In this document: one piece after another, positions 28,427-37,833 of the stretch
Layout: each line of letters starts with the position of its first letter
How positions within the stretch are numbered: the first letter of the stretch is position 1
Assembly (NCBI GenBank): GCA_029243165.1
Contig: JAQWSN010000021.1
Coordinates: forward strand, 37,188 to 101,187
Origin: Flavobacteriaceae bacterium
GTDB taxonomy: Bacteria; Bacteroidota; Bacteroidia; Flavobacteriales; Flavobacteriaceae
Direction: 5' to 3'
DNA length: 64,000 bases
The notes under the pieces: generated by a model
Told to the model about the DNA's origin: nothing
Database searches by the model: none
The model's input: only the letters and a program-made list of their open reading frames with translations
Made by a program: the position numbers and the translations under genes

Positions 28427-30217
28427 ATGTCAACAGCAGCAGCAGCACATACAGAAGAGGATCACGGGCATCATCACAAAGAAACTTTTGTAACTAAATA
28501 CATTTTTAGTCAGGATCATAAGATGATCTCGAAACAGTATTTGATAACCGGGTTATTTATGGGAATTATTGGGATTGCAATGTCCCTTTTATTCCGTTTG
28601 CAATTGGCTTGGCCCGAGCAACCTTTTGGAATTTTTGAAGTTTTATTAGGCAAGTGGGCCCCCGACGGTGTCATGGATCCGAATGTTTACTTGGCTCTTG
28701 TAACAATTCATGGTACCATTATGGTCTTTTTTGTACTGACAGCTGGGTTGAGCGGTACCTTTAGTAATCTTTTAATTCCATTACAAATTGGTGCACGAGA
28801 TATGGCTTCAGGTTTGCTAAACATGATTTCTTTTTGGTTATTTTTCCTATCCAGTGTGATCATGGTGATTTCCCTGTTTGTAGAAGCGGGACCTGCAGCT
28901 GCCGGATGGACTATTTATCCTCCTTTAAGTGCCTTACCTCAGGCCCAACCGGGTTCTGGAACAGGAATGACACTTTGGTTGGTCTCTATGGCAATATTTA
29001 TTGCCTCCTCTCTTTTAGGATCATTAAATTACATAGTAACTGTCATTAATCTCCGAACAAAGGGCATGAGTATGACACGTTTACCCTTAACTATTTGGGC
29101 ATTTTTTGTAACGGCAATTATCGGAGTAGTATCGTTTCCCGTTTTATTATCTGCAGCTTTATTGCTAATTATGGATCGAAGTTTTGGAACTTCTTTCTTT
29201 CTTTCAGACATATTTATCCAAGGTGAGGTACTTCATTATCAAGGAGGATCACCAGTTTTATACGAACACCTCTTTTGGTTTTTAGGTCATCCAGAGGTTT
29301 ACATTGTTCTTTTACCTGCATTAGGGATTACATCTGAAATTATTGCTACCAATGCACGTAAACCAATTTTCGGCTATCGTGCCATGGTAGCGTCCATATT
29401 AGCAATTGCTTTTTTATCAACCATTGTATGGGGACATCATATGTTCATTTCAGGGATGAATCCATTTCTGGGATCAGTATTTACTTTCACAACCTTATTG
29501 ATTGCGATTCCCTCTGCAGTGAAAGCTTTTAACTACATAACTACCCTTTGGAAAGGAAACCTACAGCTTAATCCGGCGATGCTTTTCTCCATTGGTTTGG
29601 TTTCTACTTTCATAACAGGCGGATTGACAGGAATCATTCTTGGAGACAGTACCTTAGACATCAATGTACACGACACGTATTTTGTAGTGGCTCATTTCCA
29701 TTTAGTAATGGGAATTTCAGCCCTTTATGGGTTATTTGCAGGGGTGTATCATTGGTTCCCTAAAATGTTTGGTCGAATGATGAATAAAAATCTTGGATAT
29801 GTTCACTTTTGGGTAACAGCTGTTTGTGCATACGGTGTCTTTTTCCCGATGCATTTCATCGGAATGGCGGGATTACCAAGAAGATATTACACCAATACCG
29901 CATTTCCTTATTTTGATGATTTGGCTGATATTAATGTTTTAATCACAGTTTTTGCATTGATCGCAGGTGCCGCACAGATCGTTTTCTTGTACAACTTCAT
30001 CCATAGTATGTTTTATGGAAAAGAAACGGTTCAAAATCCTTGGCGTTCCAATACACTGGAATGGACTGCACCCGTTGAACATTTTCATGGAAACTGGGAA
30101 GGTGAAATTCCTCACGTTCATCGATGGGCTTATGACTACTCCAAACCAGGTGCTGAAGAAGACTTTATCCCCCAGCACATTCCTTTAAAAGAAGGGGAAG
30201 AAGAACTTCAACATTAA
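28427..30217 (+). CDS. coxA: Cytochrome c oxidase subunit I
   Basis: A 596-residue haem-copper oxidase catalytic subunit with 12 or more membrane helices. The haem and CuB ligands are visible: an early histidine in TIHGTIMVFFV (about 94), GHPEVYI with the CuB histidine and its cross-linked tyrosine (about 287-293), WGHHMF (about 335-340), and HDTYFVVAHFHLVMG near 415-429. The glutamate in GHPEVY marks an A1-type aa3 oxidase. The N-terminus is His-rich (HTEEDHGHHH). It ends the act-cox operon. Confidence 0.96.
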   Translation: MSTAAAAHTEEDHGHHHKETFVTKYIFSQDHKMISKQYLITGLFMGIIGIAMSLLFRLQLAWPEQPFGIFEVLLGKWAPDGVMDPNVYLALVTIHGTIMVFFVLTAGLSGTFSNLLIPLQIGARDMASGLLNMISFWLFFLSSVIMVISLFVEAGPAAAGWTIYPPLSALPQAQPGSGTGMTLWLVSMAIFIASSLLGSLNYIVTVINLRTKGMSMTRLPLTIWAFFVTAIIGVVSFPVLLSAALLLIMDRSFGTSFFLSDIFIQGEVLHYQGGSPVLYEHLFWFLGHPEVYIVLLPALGITSEIIATNARKPIFGYRAMVASILAIAFLSTIVWGHHMFISGMNPFLGSVFTFTTLLIAIPSAVKAFNYITTLWKGNLQLNPAMLFSIGLVSTFITGGLTGIILGDSTLDINVHDTYFVVAHFHLVMGISALYGLFAGVYHWFPKMFGRMMNKNLGYVHFWVTAVCAYGVFFPMHFIGMAGLPRRYYTNTAFPYFDDLADINVLITVFALIAGAAQIVFLYNFIHSMFYGKETVQNPWRSNTLEWTAPVEHFHGNWEGEIPHVHRWAYDYSKPGAEEDFIPQHIPLKEGEEELQH

Positions 30218-30231
30218 ATCAATCTGAATTT

Positions 30232-31185
30232 TTAAAAGTCTTTCTTTTTGGAAAAACTCACCATTCTCCACACAGGAAAAATAACCCAAAGAGTTAGTAC
30301 AAGAAAAGAGACTAAAAAACCAAAATCAGTACCGAAGAATTTTTTAAATACCGCCCCTGTGTAGCCTAACAATGCTGAAATATCTAATTTTAATAGGATT
30401 AGTGTTCGGGATAGATCTATTGGATTTAGCAGGCTGGTGATAAGTGCAAACTTGTCTAATGGATAATCTTCCATTAACACCAACAACAGAAGAAAAATCC
30501 CGTCGTAGATAACTGCAATAAAATAATCTTTTGCAGCGTAAACCAAAACGGGGATATTTAATCCAAATTGAATCCAATCAAAGAAGGGTTGGTATTGTGT
30601 TAGCCAGAATTCTTGATTTTCAAAATAAGATGGAAAAGATAAAAACATGCAGTTTCCAAATGCAAAACCAGCAATACCGATTTGATACCAAAGTTTTTTT
30701 TGATTTTTGGAATGATTGGATTGTAAGGGAAGTAGGAGTGGAGAATAGCCTATTTTATTGAGTTGAACTGCTATTTTAGATAGGGAGATTTGTTTGTGAT
30801 AGTATGAAATTTGAATGGTTTTTTTGGAAAAATAAACTGTTACATTTTGAATTTCTTCAAGGAATTTGTGCAGCTGTTCTAAAATCCAGATGCAAGAAGA
30901 ACAATGCATGGATGGAATTTGAAGTTGAATAATTTCGATTTCTTCGTTTTTGAGAACGACACAGGGGGCTTTCAGTTTTTCATCACCCCAATTTTGATAG
31001 CGAACGTTGGAAGTTTCGGGTTTGTTTCCATGGTTGGCATCCAGTGTGTAATATTTTTCTAGGTCCAAAGAATTTAAAATTCGATACACACTCTTACATC
31101 CCTTACAGCAGAATTTTAAATGATTGTAAATAATGGGGGTTTCATTAAAGTAAATTCCGCAATGGTAGCATTGTTGTTTTTCCAA
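30232..31185 (-). pseudogene. In-frame chimera: CcoI-type copper ATPase N-terminus joined to a NosY-type permease C-terminus
   Basis: The frame is open (317 residues) but appears to be built from two unrelated genes. Residues 1 to about 222 match the start of a CcoI/FixI copper P-type ATPase: a Cys-rich front with CYHCG (6-10) and CCKGC (26-30), an HMA domain with MHCSSC (93-98), and the first membrane helices. The ATPase then stops before any phosphorylation (DKTGT), phosphatase or nucleotide-binding motif. From about residue 223 the sequence looks like the C-terminus of a NosY ABC-2 permease (VIYDGIFLLLL, LLNPIDLSRTLILLKLDIS, GYTGAVFKKFF). The change falls near 30510-30525. The simplest reading is a deletion that removed the rest of ccoI, the cbb3 oxidase genes and most of a nos cluster. 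The protein cannot pump copper as an ATPase. It is divergent from a Crp/Fnr gene, the usual neighbour of ccoI. Confidence 0.75.
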
Positions 31186-31230
31186 TAGGTGATTTTTTCT
31201 TCAAAAAACTATTAAAAAGAAACAAATAGG

Positions 31231-31244
31231 TTGATAATTGTCAA
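31231..31244. promoter_or_regulatory. FNR-like operator (TTGAT-AATT-GTCAA)
   Basis: The site differs in one base from the FNR consensus TTGATnnnnATCAA. It lies between the divergent CcoI-NosY chimera and the Crp/Fnr gene. Its centre (31237.5) is about 52 bases from the chimera start, so a transcript starting near 31196 would place it at about -41.5, the position for class II activation. A TAGTTTTTTG tract on the minus strand (31210-31201) could be the -7 region. Confidence 0.6.
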
Positions 31245-31279
31245 CTTTTACTAATTTACACCAACCAAATCTAACTATC

Positions 31280-31957
31280 ATGGACATATGTCTAGAATAC
31301 TTTTTAAAGAATGATCAGCCTTCTTTTTCTACAAAAACCCATTCAGATACTTTTTTTCGAACCTTTTCCTATCCCAAAAGAGCCATAATTTTTGAGGAAG
31401 GTTTTAGTTTGAAAGGTGTGTATTTGATTGAGTCAGGAGTTTACAAAATTTCAAAAATGAGTTCTAATGGGAAATACCAAATCATTCAAATTTTGAAGCC
31501 CAAAACCTTACTCGGAATAAGGAGCATTTTAAGTAACGAGCCCACCAACCTTAAAGCAGAAGCCCTTACGGATTTGACAATATCTTTTATTCCAAACGCA
31601 TATTTATTCAATCAGCTGAAAAACGACAAAGAATTTTCTAAATCCATAATGAAAATTTTAGCTCAATACATCAAAGAAGCAGATGATAAAATTGTGAGTT
31701 TAGGAAACAAAAAACTGGAGGAACGTTTGGCTACTTTTTTAATTTATTTCCATACCGAATTTTACGATACTCAAAAGGATTGCTATCCTTTTAGTTTGAG
31801 AGGAGAAGAAATCGCAAATTATATTGGGGTGGCTACCAAATCAATGATACGAATGTTAAAGTGTTTTGAGAGTAAGGGTTTTATCTCACTGGAAGGCAAG
31901 TACATTAAAATAATAAATCGAGCAGGATTGGAGCGAGTGGCAAAAGGTTTGACTTAA
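31280..31957 (+). CDS. Crp/Fnr family transcriptional regulator
   Basis: A protein of about 225 residues. A cyclic-nucleotide-binding-type beta-roll spans about 15-125 and a dimer helix about 110-135. A winged helix-turn-helix near the C-terminus includes LRGEEIANYIGVATKSMIRMLKCFE. The N-terminal four-cysteine cluster of oxygen-sensing FNR is missing, so an Fe-S switch is unlikely; haem or redox sensing cannot be excluded. The ATG at 31280 is preferred over an upstream TTG at 31238, which would lie inside the FNR-like operator. Its classical target in flavobacteria is the cbb3/CcoI gene block, now reduced to the chimera next door. Confidence 0.85.
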   Translation: MDICLEYFLKNDQPSFSTKTHSDTFFRTFSYPKRAIIFEEGFSLKGVYLIESGVYKISKMSSNGKYQIIQILKPKTLLGIRSILSNEPTNLKAEALTDLTISFIPNAYLFNQLKNDKEFSKSIMKILAQYIKEADDKIVSLGNKKLEERLATFLIYFHTEFYDTQKDCYPFSLRGEEIANYIGVATKSMIRMLKCFESKGFISLEGKYIKIINRAGLERVAKGLT

Positions 31958-31992
31958 AACAATTGATTCATTTTTAAGCGCTGAAAATATTC

Positions 31993-32000
31993 TATATTTG
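31993..32000 (+). promoter_or_regulatory. -7 element (TATATTTG) very close to the ruvB start
   Basis: TATATTTG ends only five bases before the ruvB ATG at 32006, so transcription would begin at or next to the start codon, giving a leaderless or nearly leaderless message. A -33 TTG at proper spacing is not visible. Confidence 0.4.
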
Positions 32001-32005
32001 GAATA

Positions 32006-33022
32006 ATGAATGAGCATTTAGATCCAGACCATCCCTTTTCCTCTGAGGAACAAGATGTTGACCGCGCTTTACGGCCTTTAAAATTTGATGATTTTGCAGG
32101 TCAAGATGCAATTTTAGAAAACTTAAAAGTTTTTGTACTGGCGGCAAAACAGCGAGGAGAAGCTTTGGATCATACCTTATTTCACGGTCCTCCAGGACTG
32201 GGTAAAACGACACTCGCACATATTTTGGCAAATGAATTGGATGTTGGAATTAAAATGACGTCGGGTCCTGTTTTGGACAAACCTGGAGACTTGGCGGGAC
32301 TACTCACCAATCTCCAAACGCAAGACATTCTTTTTATTGATGAAATCCACCGGTTAAGCCCCATAGTGGAGGAATACCTTTATTCTGCCATGGAAGATTA
32401 CAAGATTGATATCCTGATTGAGTCGGGACCCAATGCACGAACGGTACAAATTAATCTAGAACCTTTCACCTTAGTTGGAGCTACAACTCGTTCCGGTTTG
32501 TTGACGGCACCAATGCGAGCGCGTTTTGGAATTAGCAACAGGCTTCAGTATTATTCTACCGAACTTTTGTCAACCATAGTGACGCGCAGTGCAGAAATAC
32601 TTAATGTTCCCATCAATCAAGAAGCTGCAATAGAAATAGCAGGTCGTAGTCGGGGGACTCCTAGAATTTCAAACGGTTTATTGAGAAGGGTTCGTGATTT
32701 TGCTCAAATCAAAGGAAATGGATCCATTGATATTGAAATCACACAATTTGCCCTCAAGGCACTTCAAGTTGACGCACACGGTCTAGACGAGATGGACAAC
32801 AAAATTCAGGCGACTTTAATTGATAAATTTAAAGGAGGTCCTGTAGGAATTACAACCTTAGCAACAGCAGTTTCAGAAAATGCTGAAACCATAGAGGAGG
32901 TTTACGAACCCTTTCTCATTCAGCAAGGCTTTATTGTAAGAACACCAAGAGGGAGAGAGGTTACAGCAAGAGCTTATTCACACTTGGGTCGACTGAAAAA
33001 CAACCAAGAAGGATTGTTTTAA
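32006..33022 (+). CDS. ruvB: Holliday junction branch-migration ATPase RuvB
   Basis: A 338-residue RuvB, full length. Walker [10 protein letters not shown] is near 59-67, Walker B FIDEIHRL near 111-118, [18 protein letters not shown] carries sensor 1 and the arginine finger, and the C-terminal winged helix ends with [10 protein letters not shown]. It drives branch migration with RuvA, whose gene is 7 kb downstream rather than adjacent. queG follows after ten bases, an arrangement common in Flavobacteriia. Confidence 0.97.
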   Translation: MNEHLDPDHPFSSEEQDVDRALRPLKFDDFAGQDAILENLKVFVLAAKQRGEALDHTLFHGPPGLGKTTLAHILANELDVGIKMTSGPVLDKPGDLAGLLTNLQTQDILFIDEIHRLSPIVEEYLYSAMEDYKIDILIESGPNARTVQINLEPFTLVGATTRSGLLTAPMRARFGISNRLQYYSTELLSTIVTRSAEILNVPINQEAAIEIAGRSRGTPRISNGLLRRVRDFAQIKGNGSIDIEITQFALKALQVDAHGLDEMDNKIQATLIDKFKGGPVGITTLATAVSENAETIEEVYEPFLIQQGFIVRTPRGREVTARAYSHLGRLKNNQEGLF

Positions 33023-33032
33023 TAAGACAACC

Positions 33033-33965
33033 ATGAGCCTAAAATCGGAGTACAGTTCCAAAATTAAATCATCAGCAAAATCATTGGGTTTTCTTTCGTG
33101 TGGAATTTCTAGAGCAGATTTTCTAGAACAGGAAGCCCCACAGCTGGAAGCATGGCTCAGTCAAGGACACCACGGTAAGATGTCCTACATGGAGGGTCAT
33201 TTTGACAAGCGACTGGATCCACGACTTCTTGTACCGGGTGCTAAAAGTGTAGTTTCTTTATTGTTAAACTATCATACAGATCAATTACAAGAAGATCCAG
33301 AAGCTCCTAAAATAGCCACTTATGCATATGGGAAGGATTATCATTTTGTAATTAAGGACAAACTCAAGGAGTTAATGAAATCCATACATCAGGAAATCGG
33401 CGCAGTTGATGGGAGGGTTTTTGTAGATTCAGCTCCTGTGATGGATAAAGCTTGGGCAGCCAAAAGTGGTCTGGGATGGATTGGAAAGAACACCAATTTA
33501 ATTTCTAAAAAAGTAGGTTCTTTTTTCTTTATTGCAGAGCTAATTATTGATCTAGAACTGGAGTACGACTTGCCTGCTACCGATCATTGCGGAAGTTGTA
33601 CCGCCTGTATTGATGCTTGCCCAACAGAGGCTTTGATACAACCCTATCAAATTGACGGAAGCAAATGCATTTCCTACTTGACGATAGAATTAAAAGAAAG
33701 TATTCCTTCAGAATTTCAGGGGAAAATGGACAATTGGGCATTCGGATGTGATGTGTGTCAAACGGTTTGTCCATGGAATCGTTTTGCAACAAAACATGAG
33801 GAACCCGCTTTTGAGCCGCATTCAGAATTGCTCTCACTTTCTAAAAAAGAGTGGGAAGAAATGACGGATTCGGTTTTTGGTAAAGTTTTTAAAAACAGTG
33901 CTGTAAAAAGAACAAAATATGAAGGCTTAAAAAGGAATATCAAGTTTTTATCCCAAAATCAGTAG
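33033..33965 (+). CDS. queG: Epoxyqueuosine reductase QueG
   Basis: A 310-residue cobalamin- and Fe-S-dependent enzyme that reduces epoxyqueuosine to queuosine in tRNA. The N-terminal cobalamin-binding domain includes KTVxG-like stretches such as [22 protein letters not shown]. Two 4Fe-4S clusters are shown by [12 protein letters not shown] and [11 protein letters not shown] plus an isolated upstream cysteine. The C-terminal HEAT repeats of longer homologues are absent. The 3' end overlaps the convergent LacI remnant by 26 bases. Confidence 0.95.
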   Translation: MSLKSEYSSKIKSSAKSLGFLSCGISRADFLEQEAPQLEAWLSQGHHGKMSYMEGHFDKRLDPRLLVPGAKSVVSLLLNYHTDQLQEDPEAPKIATYAYGKDYHFVIKDKLKELMKSIHQEIGAVDGRVFVDSAPVMDKAWAAKSGLGWIGKNTNLISKKVGSFFFIAELIIDLELEYDLPATDHCGSCTACIDACPTEALIQPYQIDGSKCISYLTIELKESIPSEFQGKMDNWAFGCDVCQTVCPWNRFATKHEEPAFEPHSELLSLSKKEWEEMTDSVFGKVFKNSAVKRTKYEGLKRNIKFLSQNQ

Positions 33966-34240
33966 ACTCTCGAATTACCAAATGAGTTGGGATAATTTTC
34001 GTGGTAAATACTTTTTCTTCTGCCTTGTTTTTTTGATCCTTAATAAAAAGCTGAAATACTTTTTTACCCATTAAAAAGCTATTTTGTTCAACACTGCTCA
34101 GTGAAGGACTTACCAAATCAGCTAGGTTCCAATTGCTAAATCCCATACAAGCGATGTCCTTGGGTATTTTATATCCTTCTTTTTTAAATTCTTTCATGGC
34201 ACCCAGTGCCAATAAATCCTCCACTGCAAAAACACCATTG
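33940..34240 (-). pseudogene. LacI-family regulator, C-terminal fragment only
   Basis: On the minus strand the last 100 or so residues of a LacI/GalR effector domain are readable: NGVFAVEDLLALGAMKEF, KIPKDIACMGFSNW, then SPSLSSVEQNSFLMGKKV and a normal stop. The DNA-binding domain and two thirds of the effector domain are missing. In their place the sequence runs into the oppositely oriented FG-GAP remnant near 34230-34240. The fragment cannot regulate transcription. LacI genes of this kind usually control sugar-uptake loci, fitting the nearby SLC45-like transporter. Confidence 0.75.
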
Positions 34241-34843
34241 GAATTGATAGCAAAAGATATTGATGATAGTGGTGTAATTGATCCTGTTGTTTTTGTCTAT
34301 CAAAAAAATGAAGACCATTTTTTTGAACAGTATCCAGTTCATTTTTGGAGTAACCTCTCACAACAGAGTCCTTATTTTAGACAAAAATTCGCAAATTACA
34401 GGGAGTTTTCAAGAGCAACAAAAACAGAATATTTAGAAGATACGGTTTTTGAAAACGCTTTGAGTTTCAGGGTTAATCAAGATCAATCGGTTGTGATTGA
34501 AAATTTAGGAGGAGGAAAATTTAAGTCCACCCCATTAGCTGTTGAGGCGCAATTGGCCACAATAAATGCAATTTATGTCCAAAAAAACAACTCTTTAGGA
34601 CATCGAATTTTTATGGTTGGGAATGATTTTGGTGGAAATCCTTTTGAAGGAGATTACGATGCATTAAGAGGACTTATTCTTGAGGGAACACATCAAAATA
34701 AATCGCTCAAACCCACACATTTTTCAGGTTTTACTGTTGAAGGAGTGGGAACTGATATTCAAGAAATCAAACTCGAGAACAATAAAAAATTAATTTTGGT
34801 GCCGCGGAATAAAGACCGAATATTGGTTTTTGAACTTAATTGA
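34232..34843 (+). pseudogene. VCBS/FG-GAP repeat protein, C-terminal fragment only
   Basis: From about 34232 the plus strand reads as the end of a large surface VCBS/FG-GAP protein: a calcium-type repeat IAKDIDDSGVIDPVVF, a QSPYFRQKFANYREFSRAT segment, and a propeller-like tail (FMVGNDFGGNPFEGDYDA, SGFTVEGVGTDIQ). Related full-length proteins run to around 1000 residues with a lipoprotein signal, so about 80 per cent is missing. The open frame extends upstream to 34133, but those codons are antisense to the LacI remnant and are not genuine. Such proteins often stand next to haloperoxidase-like genes, as here. Confidence 0.7.
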
Positions 34844-35060
34844 ATTCATTGAAAAGTATCATTTTTTCTAGGAAGAAAACAGTCTTTTAACTGGGATGCT
34901 GGAGCTGTTTTTATTCTTTTTTAAGTTGCGTTCAAAATATTTTATTCATCTAAAAATACTATTTTTGCTTTGATATTAAATTGAATGGTAATTAACCGTT
35001 AAAGGTTGACTAGTTTAATAAATCATAAGAATCCCCAAAATCTTAAAACAGTAAAAGAAA
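34844..35060. other. Intergenic region before the haloperoxidase-like gene
   Basis: The stretch is AT-rich, without a convincing open frame. It holds one TAnnTTTG match (TATTTTTG, 34960-34967), about 93 bases before the next ATG, and no TTG at the proper distance. An AAAACAG...CTGTTTTT pair with a long loop (about 34876-34910) may act as a weak terminator for the truncated gene upstream. Confidence 0.3.
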
Positions 35061-36419
35061 ATGAAAAAGGATTTGAAATTGAAAAACATCTTTTATGTAC
35101 TCCTATTACTTGTGTTAGTCCAATGTTCGGATGGGAATAATAAAGCTTACATTGAAAAAATTCAAAATGCAGAATTCTTCCAAAATGCAATGCAAAATTT
35201 AACGGATATTGTTGTTTATGATATTTTTTCACCTCCAGTAGCTTCTCGAGTTTATTTGTATCCTACAATTGCTGCTTATGAAGTGATGGCATTAAAATAT
35301 CCTGAAAAATACAACTCTTTAGTAGGGCAGATAAAAGAGTTAAATCCCATACCTAAGCCTTCAAGTGATAAGGTAGATTATCATTTAGCTTCTTTATTCG
35401 CATTTAATACAGTTGGAAAGACGCTGATTTTTTCAGAAGATAAAATGGAACTTTTTCAAGAAAATTTTAATTCGAAATTAAAAGAGCTAGATGTTCCTAG
35501 ACGAGTGGTTAAGGCATCAGAAGCTTATGGTTCAGCAGTTGCCGCCTCTATTTTAGACTGGGCATCCAAAGATATGTACAACCAAACTCGTACCTATCCT
35601 AAATACACCATCAAAGAGGAAGACCAATTTTGGAAGCCTACCCCTCCAGATTACATGGATGGAATTGAACCGCACTGGAAAGAAATCAGAACAATGGTTA
35701 TTGATTCATCCAATCAATTTACTCCGAAAGAACCATTTCCTTTTGATTTGACGGAAGGAAGTCCTTTTCAAAAACAACTAATGGAGGTATTTGAAGTCAC
35801 GAATCAATTGAATGAGGAACAGGTAGAAATAGCAAAATTCTGGGATTGCAATCCTTATGTTACCCACCATCGCGGGCATGCCATGTTTGCAACCAAGAAA
35901 ATTACACCGGGAGGTCACTGGATCGGTATCACAGCGATTGCAACAAGACAAGCTCAAAGTACTTTTGATGAAACCATAAATGCCTATGCCAATGTATCCA
36001 TTGCTTTATTCGATGGTTTTATTAGTTGTTGGGATGAAAAGTGGGACACCTTGATCGTTCGACCAGAAACACTGATCAACCAGTATTATGATGAAGAGTG
36101 GTTACCCTTACTCCAAACTCCACCCTTTCCCGAATACACCAGCGGGCACTCTGTAATTTCTAGAGCAGCAGCGGTCACCTTAACCGACTTGTACGGAGAT
36201 GACTTTGCTTTTACAGATACTACAGAACTTTTGTATGGTCTTCCTGAAAGAAAATACAATTCTTTTATTCATGCTTCAGAAGAAGCGGCTATTTCAAGAC
36301 TTTATGGAGGGATTCATTACATGATGGCAATAGAAGAAGGGGTTAATCAAGGACATGCAGTTGGTTCTTATGTGGTGGAAAATTTACAAACCATGAAAAA
36401 AGCGGATTCACCAAATTAA
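35061..36419 (+). CDS. Vanadium-dependent haloperoxidase / PAP2-like lipoprotein
   Basis: A 452-residue protein with a lipoprotein signal peptide (LVLVQC, cysteine near 22). The C-terminal PAP2-type catalytic region has KWDTLIVRP (first motif, K-x6-RP), PPFPEYTSGHSVISR (second motif, with the acid-base histidine) and SRLYGGIHYMMA (third motif, with the histidine that binds vanadate or phosphate). The long helical N-terminal half fits bacterial vanadium-haloperoxidase relatives rather than small lipid phosphatases. Whether it oxidises halides or removes phosphate cannot be decided from sequence. The transporter gene follows after four bases, so they are co-transcribed. Confidence 0.85.
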   Translation: MKKDLKLKNIFYVLLLLVLVQCSDGNNKAYIEKIQNAEFFQNAMQNLTDIVVYDIFSPPVASRVYLYPTIAAYEVMALKYPEKYNSLVGQIKELNPIPKPSSDKVDYHLASLFAFNTVGKTLIFSEDKMELFQENFNSKLKELDVPRRVVKASEAYGSAVAASILDWASKDMYNQTRTYPKYTIKEEDQFWKPTPPDYMDGIEPHWKEIRTMVIDSSNQFTPKEPFPFDLTEGSPFQKQLMEVFEVTNQLNEEQVEIAKFWDCNPYVTHHRGHAMFATKKITPGGHWIGITAIATRQAQSTFDETINAYANVSIALFDGFISCWDEKWDTLIVRPETLINQYYDEEWLPLLQTPPFPEYTSGHSVISRAAAVTLTDLYGDDFAFTDTTELLYGLPERKYNSFIHASEEAAISRLYGGIHYMMAIEEGVNQGHAVGSYVVENLQTMKKADSPN

Positions 36420-36423
36420 ATTC

Positions 36424-37791
36424 ATGCAAAAAAAACAGCTCAATTTTTGGCAAATCTTAACCATGAATTTTGGATTTTTTGGAGTCCAATTCAGTTTTGG
36501 TTTGCAGCAAAGTAATATGAGTGCTATTTACAAATATTTGGGGGCTGAAGAAGCAGAATTACCCTTACTTTGGCTGGCAGGCCCTGTTACAGGTTTAATT
36601 GTACAGCCCATTATTGGAGCCATAAGTGACGGTACTTGGTCTCCAAAATTTGGCCGCAGAAAGCCCTTTTTCCTAATTGGTGCGATAATAGCCAGTATCA
36701 GTCTCGTTATTATGCCCTATTCAAGTTCTATTTGGATGGCTGCAGGCTTGTTATGGATTTTAGATGCCGCAAACAACATAGCACTGGAGCCCTATCGTGC
36801 ATTCATTTCTGATAAACTTCCCGAAAAACAATATTCTTTTGGCTTTTTAGTCCAAAGTTTTTTTACAGGACTGGGAACTACCCTTGCAAATTTTACCCCA
36901 GCGATTTTAGTTTCATTTGGGATACTGGCACTCTCTGATAAGATGGATAACGGGATTCCTGTTTCTACCTACTGGGCATTTGGAATTGGAGCTGCGGCTT
37001 CGATCATCACCATCCTGATCTCAGTACTGACAACTTCCGAATATCCTCCCACTCCAAAAGAACTTGAGGAAATAAAAAAGTCAAAAGCTGAAGGTAACGT
37101 CATTTTAAGAACACTTAAAGACATTAGCGAAGCATTCAAAGTAATGCCATTGCCAATGAAACAACTCATCCCGGTTATGTTTTTCCCATGGTATGCGATG
37201 TTTTGTTATTGGCAATATCTAACCTCAGCACTTTCACTTTCTTTGTACGATACGCTAGACCAAAGCACGATTTATTTCAATCAAGCTCAATTGCTTACAG
37301 GAAACTTAAACGGAACCTACAACATCATTTGTTTTGTTATTGCTTTTGCTTTAATACCCATTGCACGTAAGTTAGGAGCTCAAAGACTCCATTTCATAAG
37401 TCTGGCTATTGGAGGAACCGCATTGCTTTGTATGCCGTTATTGGATGATACTACAGTACTTTTTACCCTACCGATTGGGAGTGGAATTGTGGTTTCTCAA
37501 ATTTACTTGTTTTCATTTGGACTGGGAATCACTTGGGCTTCCATGATGGCGATGCCCTATCAGATGCTTGCCTCTTCCATACCGCCAGGGAAGACAGGGG
37601 TTTACATGGGCATTTTCAATATGTTTATTGTCATACCGATGATCATCCAGATTTTTACGGTGCAGTATTTTGTGTTCGATTTTCTGGATCAAAATCCAAT
37701 AAACATTATCCGACTCGCGGGTAGTTTTTTGATTATTGGGGGGATTTTCTCCCTTTTTGTTAGTCAACCAAAGGAGAAAACTCAAGTTTGA
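36424..37791 (+). CDS. MFS sugar transporter (SLC45/GPH-like)
   Basis: A 455-residue protein with about 12 membrane helices. The loop motif GRRKPFFLIGAI follows helix 2, with DGTWSPKFGRRKP, as in the sucrose/maltose SLC45-like branch of the major facilitator family. In other flavobacteria, close relatives sit in maltose or starch loci beside a LacI regulator. Here only a LacI remnant persists 2 kb upstream, which suggests a decayed sugar locus. The substrate is inferred, not shown. Confidence 0.85.
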   Translation: MQKKQLNFWQILTMNFGFFGVQFSFGLQQSNMSAIYKYLGAEEAELPLLWLAGPVTGLIVQPIIGAISDGTWSPKFGRRKPFFLIGAIIASISLVIMPYSSSIWMAAGLLWILDAANNIALEPYRAFISDKLPEKQYSFGFLVQSFFTGLGTTLANFTPAILVSFGILALSDKMDNGIPVSTYWAFGIGAAASIITILISVLTTSEYPPTPKELEEIKKSKAEGNVILRTLKDISEAFKVMPLPMKQLIPVMFFPWYAMFCYWQYLTSALSLSLYDTLDQSTIYFNQAQLLTGNLNGTYNIICFVIAFALIPIARKLGAQRLHFISLAIGGTALLCMPLLDDTTVLFTLPIGSGIVVSQIYLFSFGLGITWASMMAMPYQMLASSIPPGKTGVYMGIFNMFIVIPMIIQIFTVQYFVFDFLDQNPINIIRLAGSFLIIGGIFSLFVSQPKEKTQV

Positions 37792-37833
37792 TTCAGAAAA
37801 AAATCATTTCTTTACATTACAAATACTGGATTT

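Noticed and set aside
34133..34231. Upstream part of the plus-strand open frame that continues into the FG-GAP remnant
   Set aside because: These codons are exactly antisense to the conserved LacI segment on the other strand and do not resemble a signal peptide, so they are fortuitous read-through past the junction.
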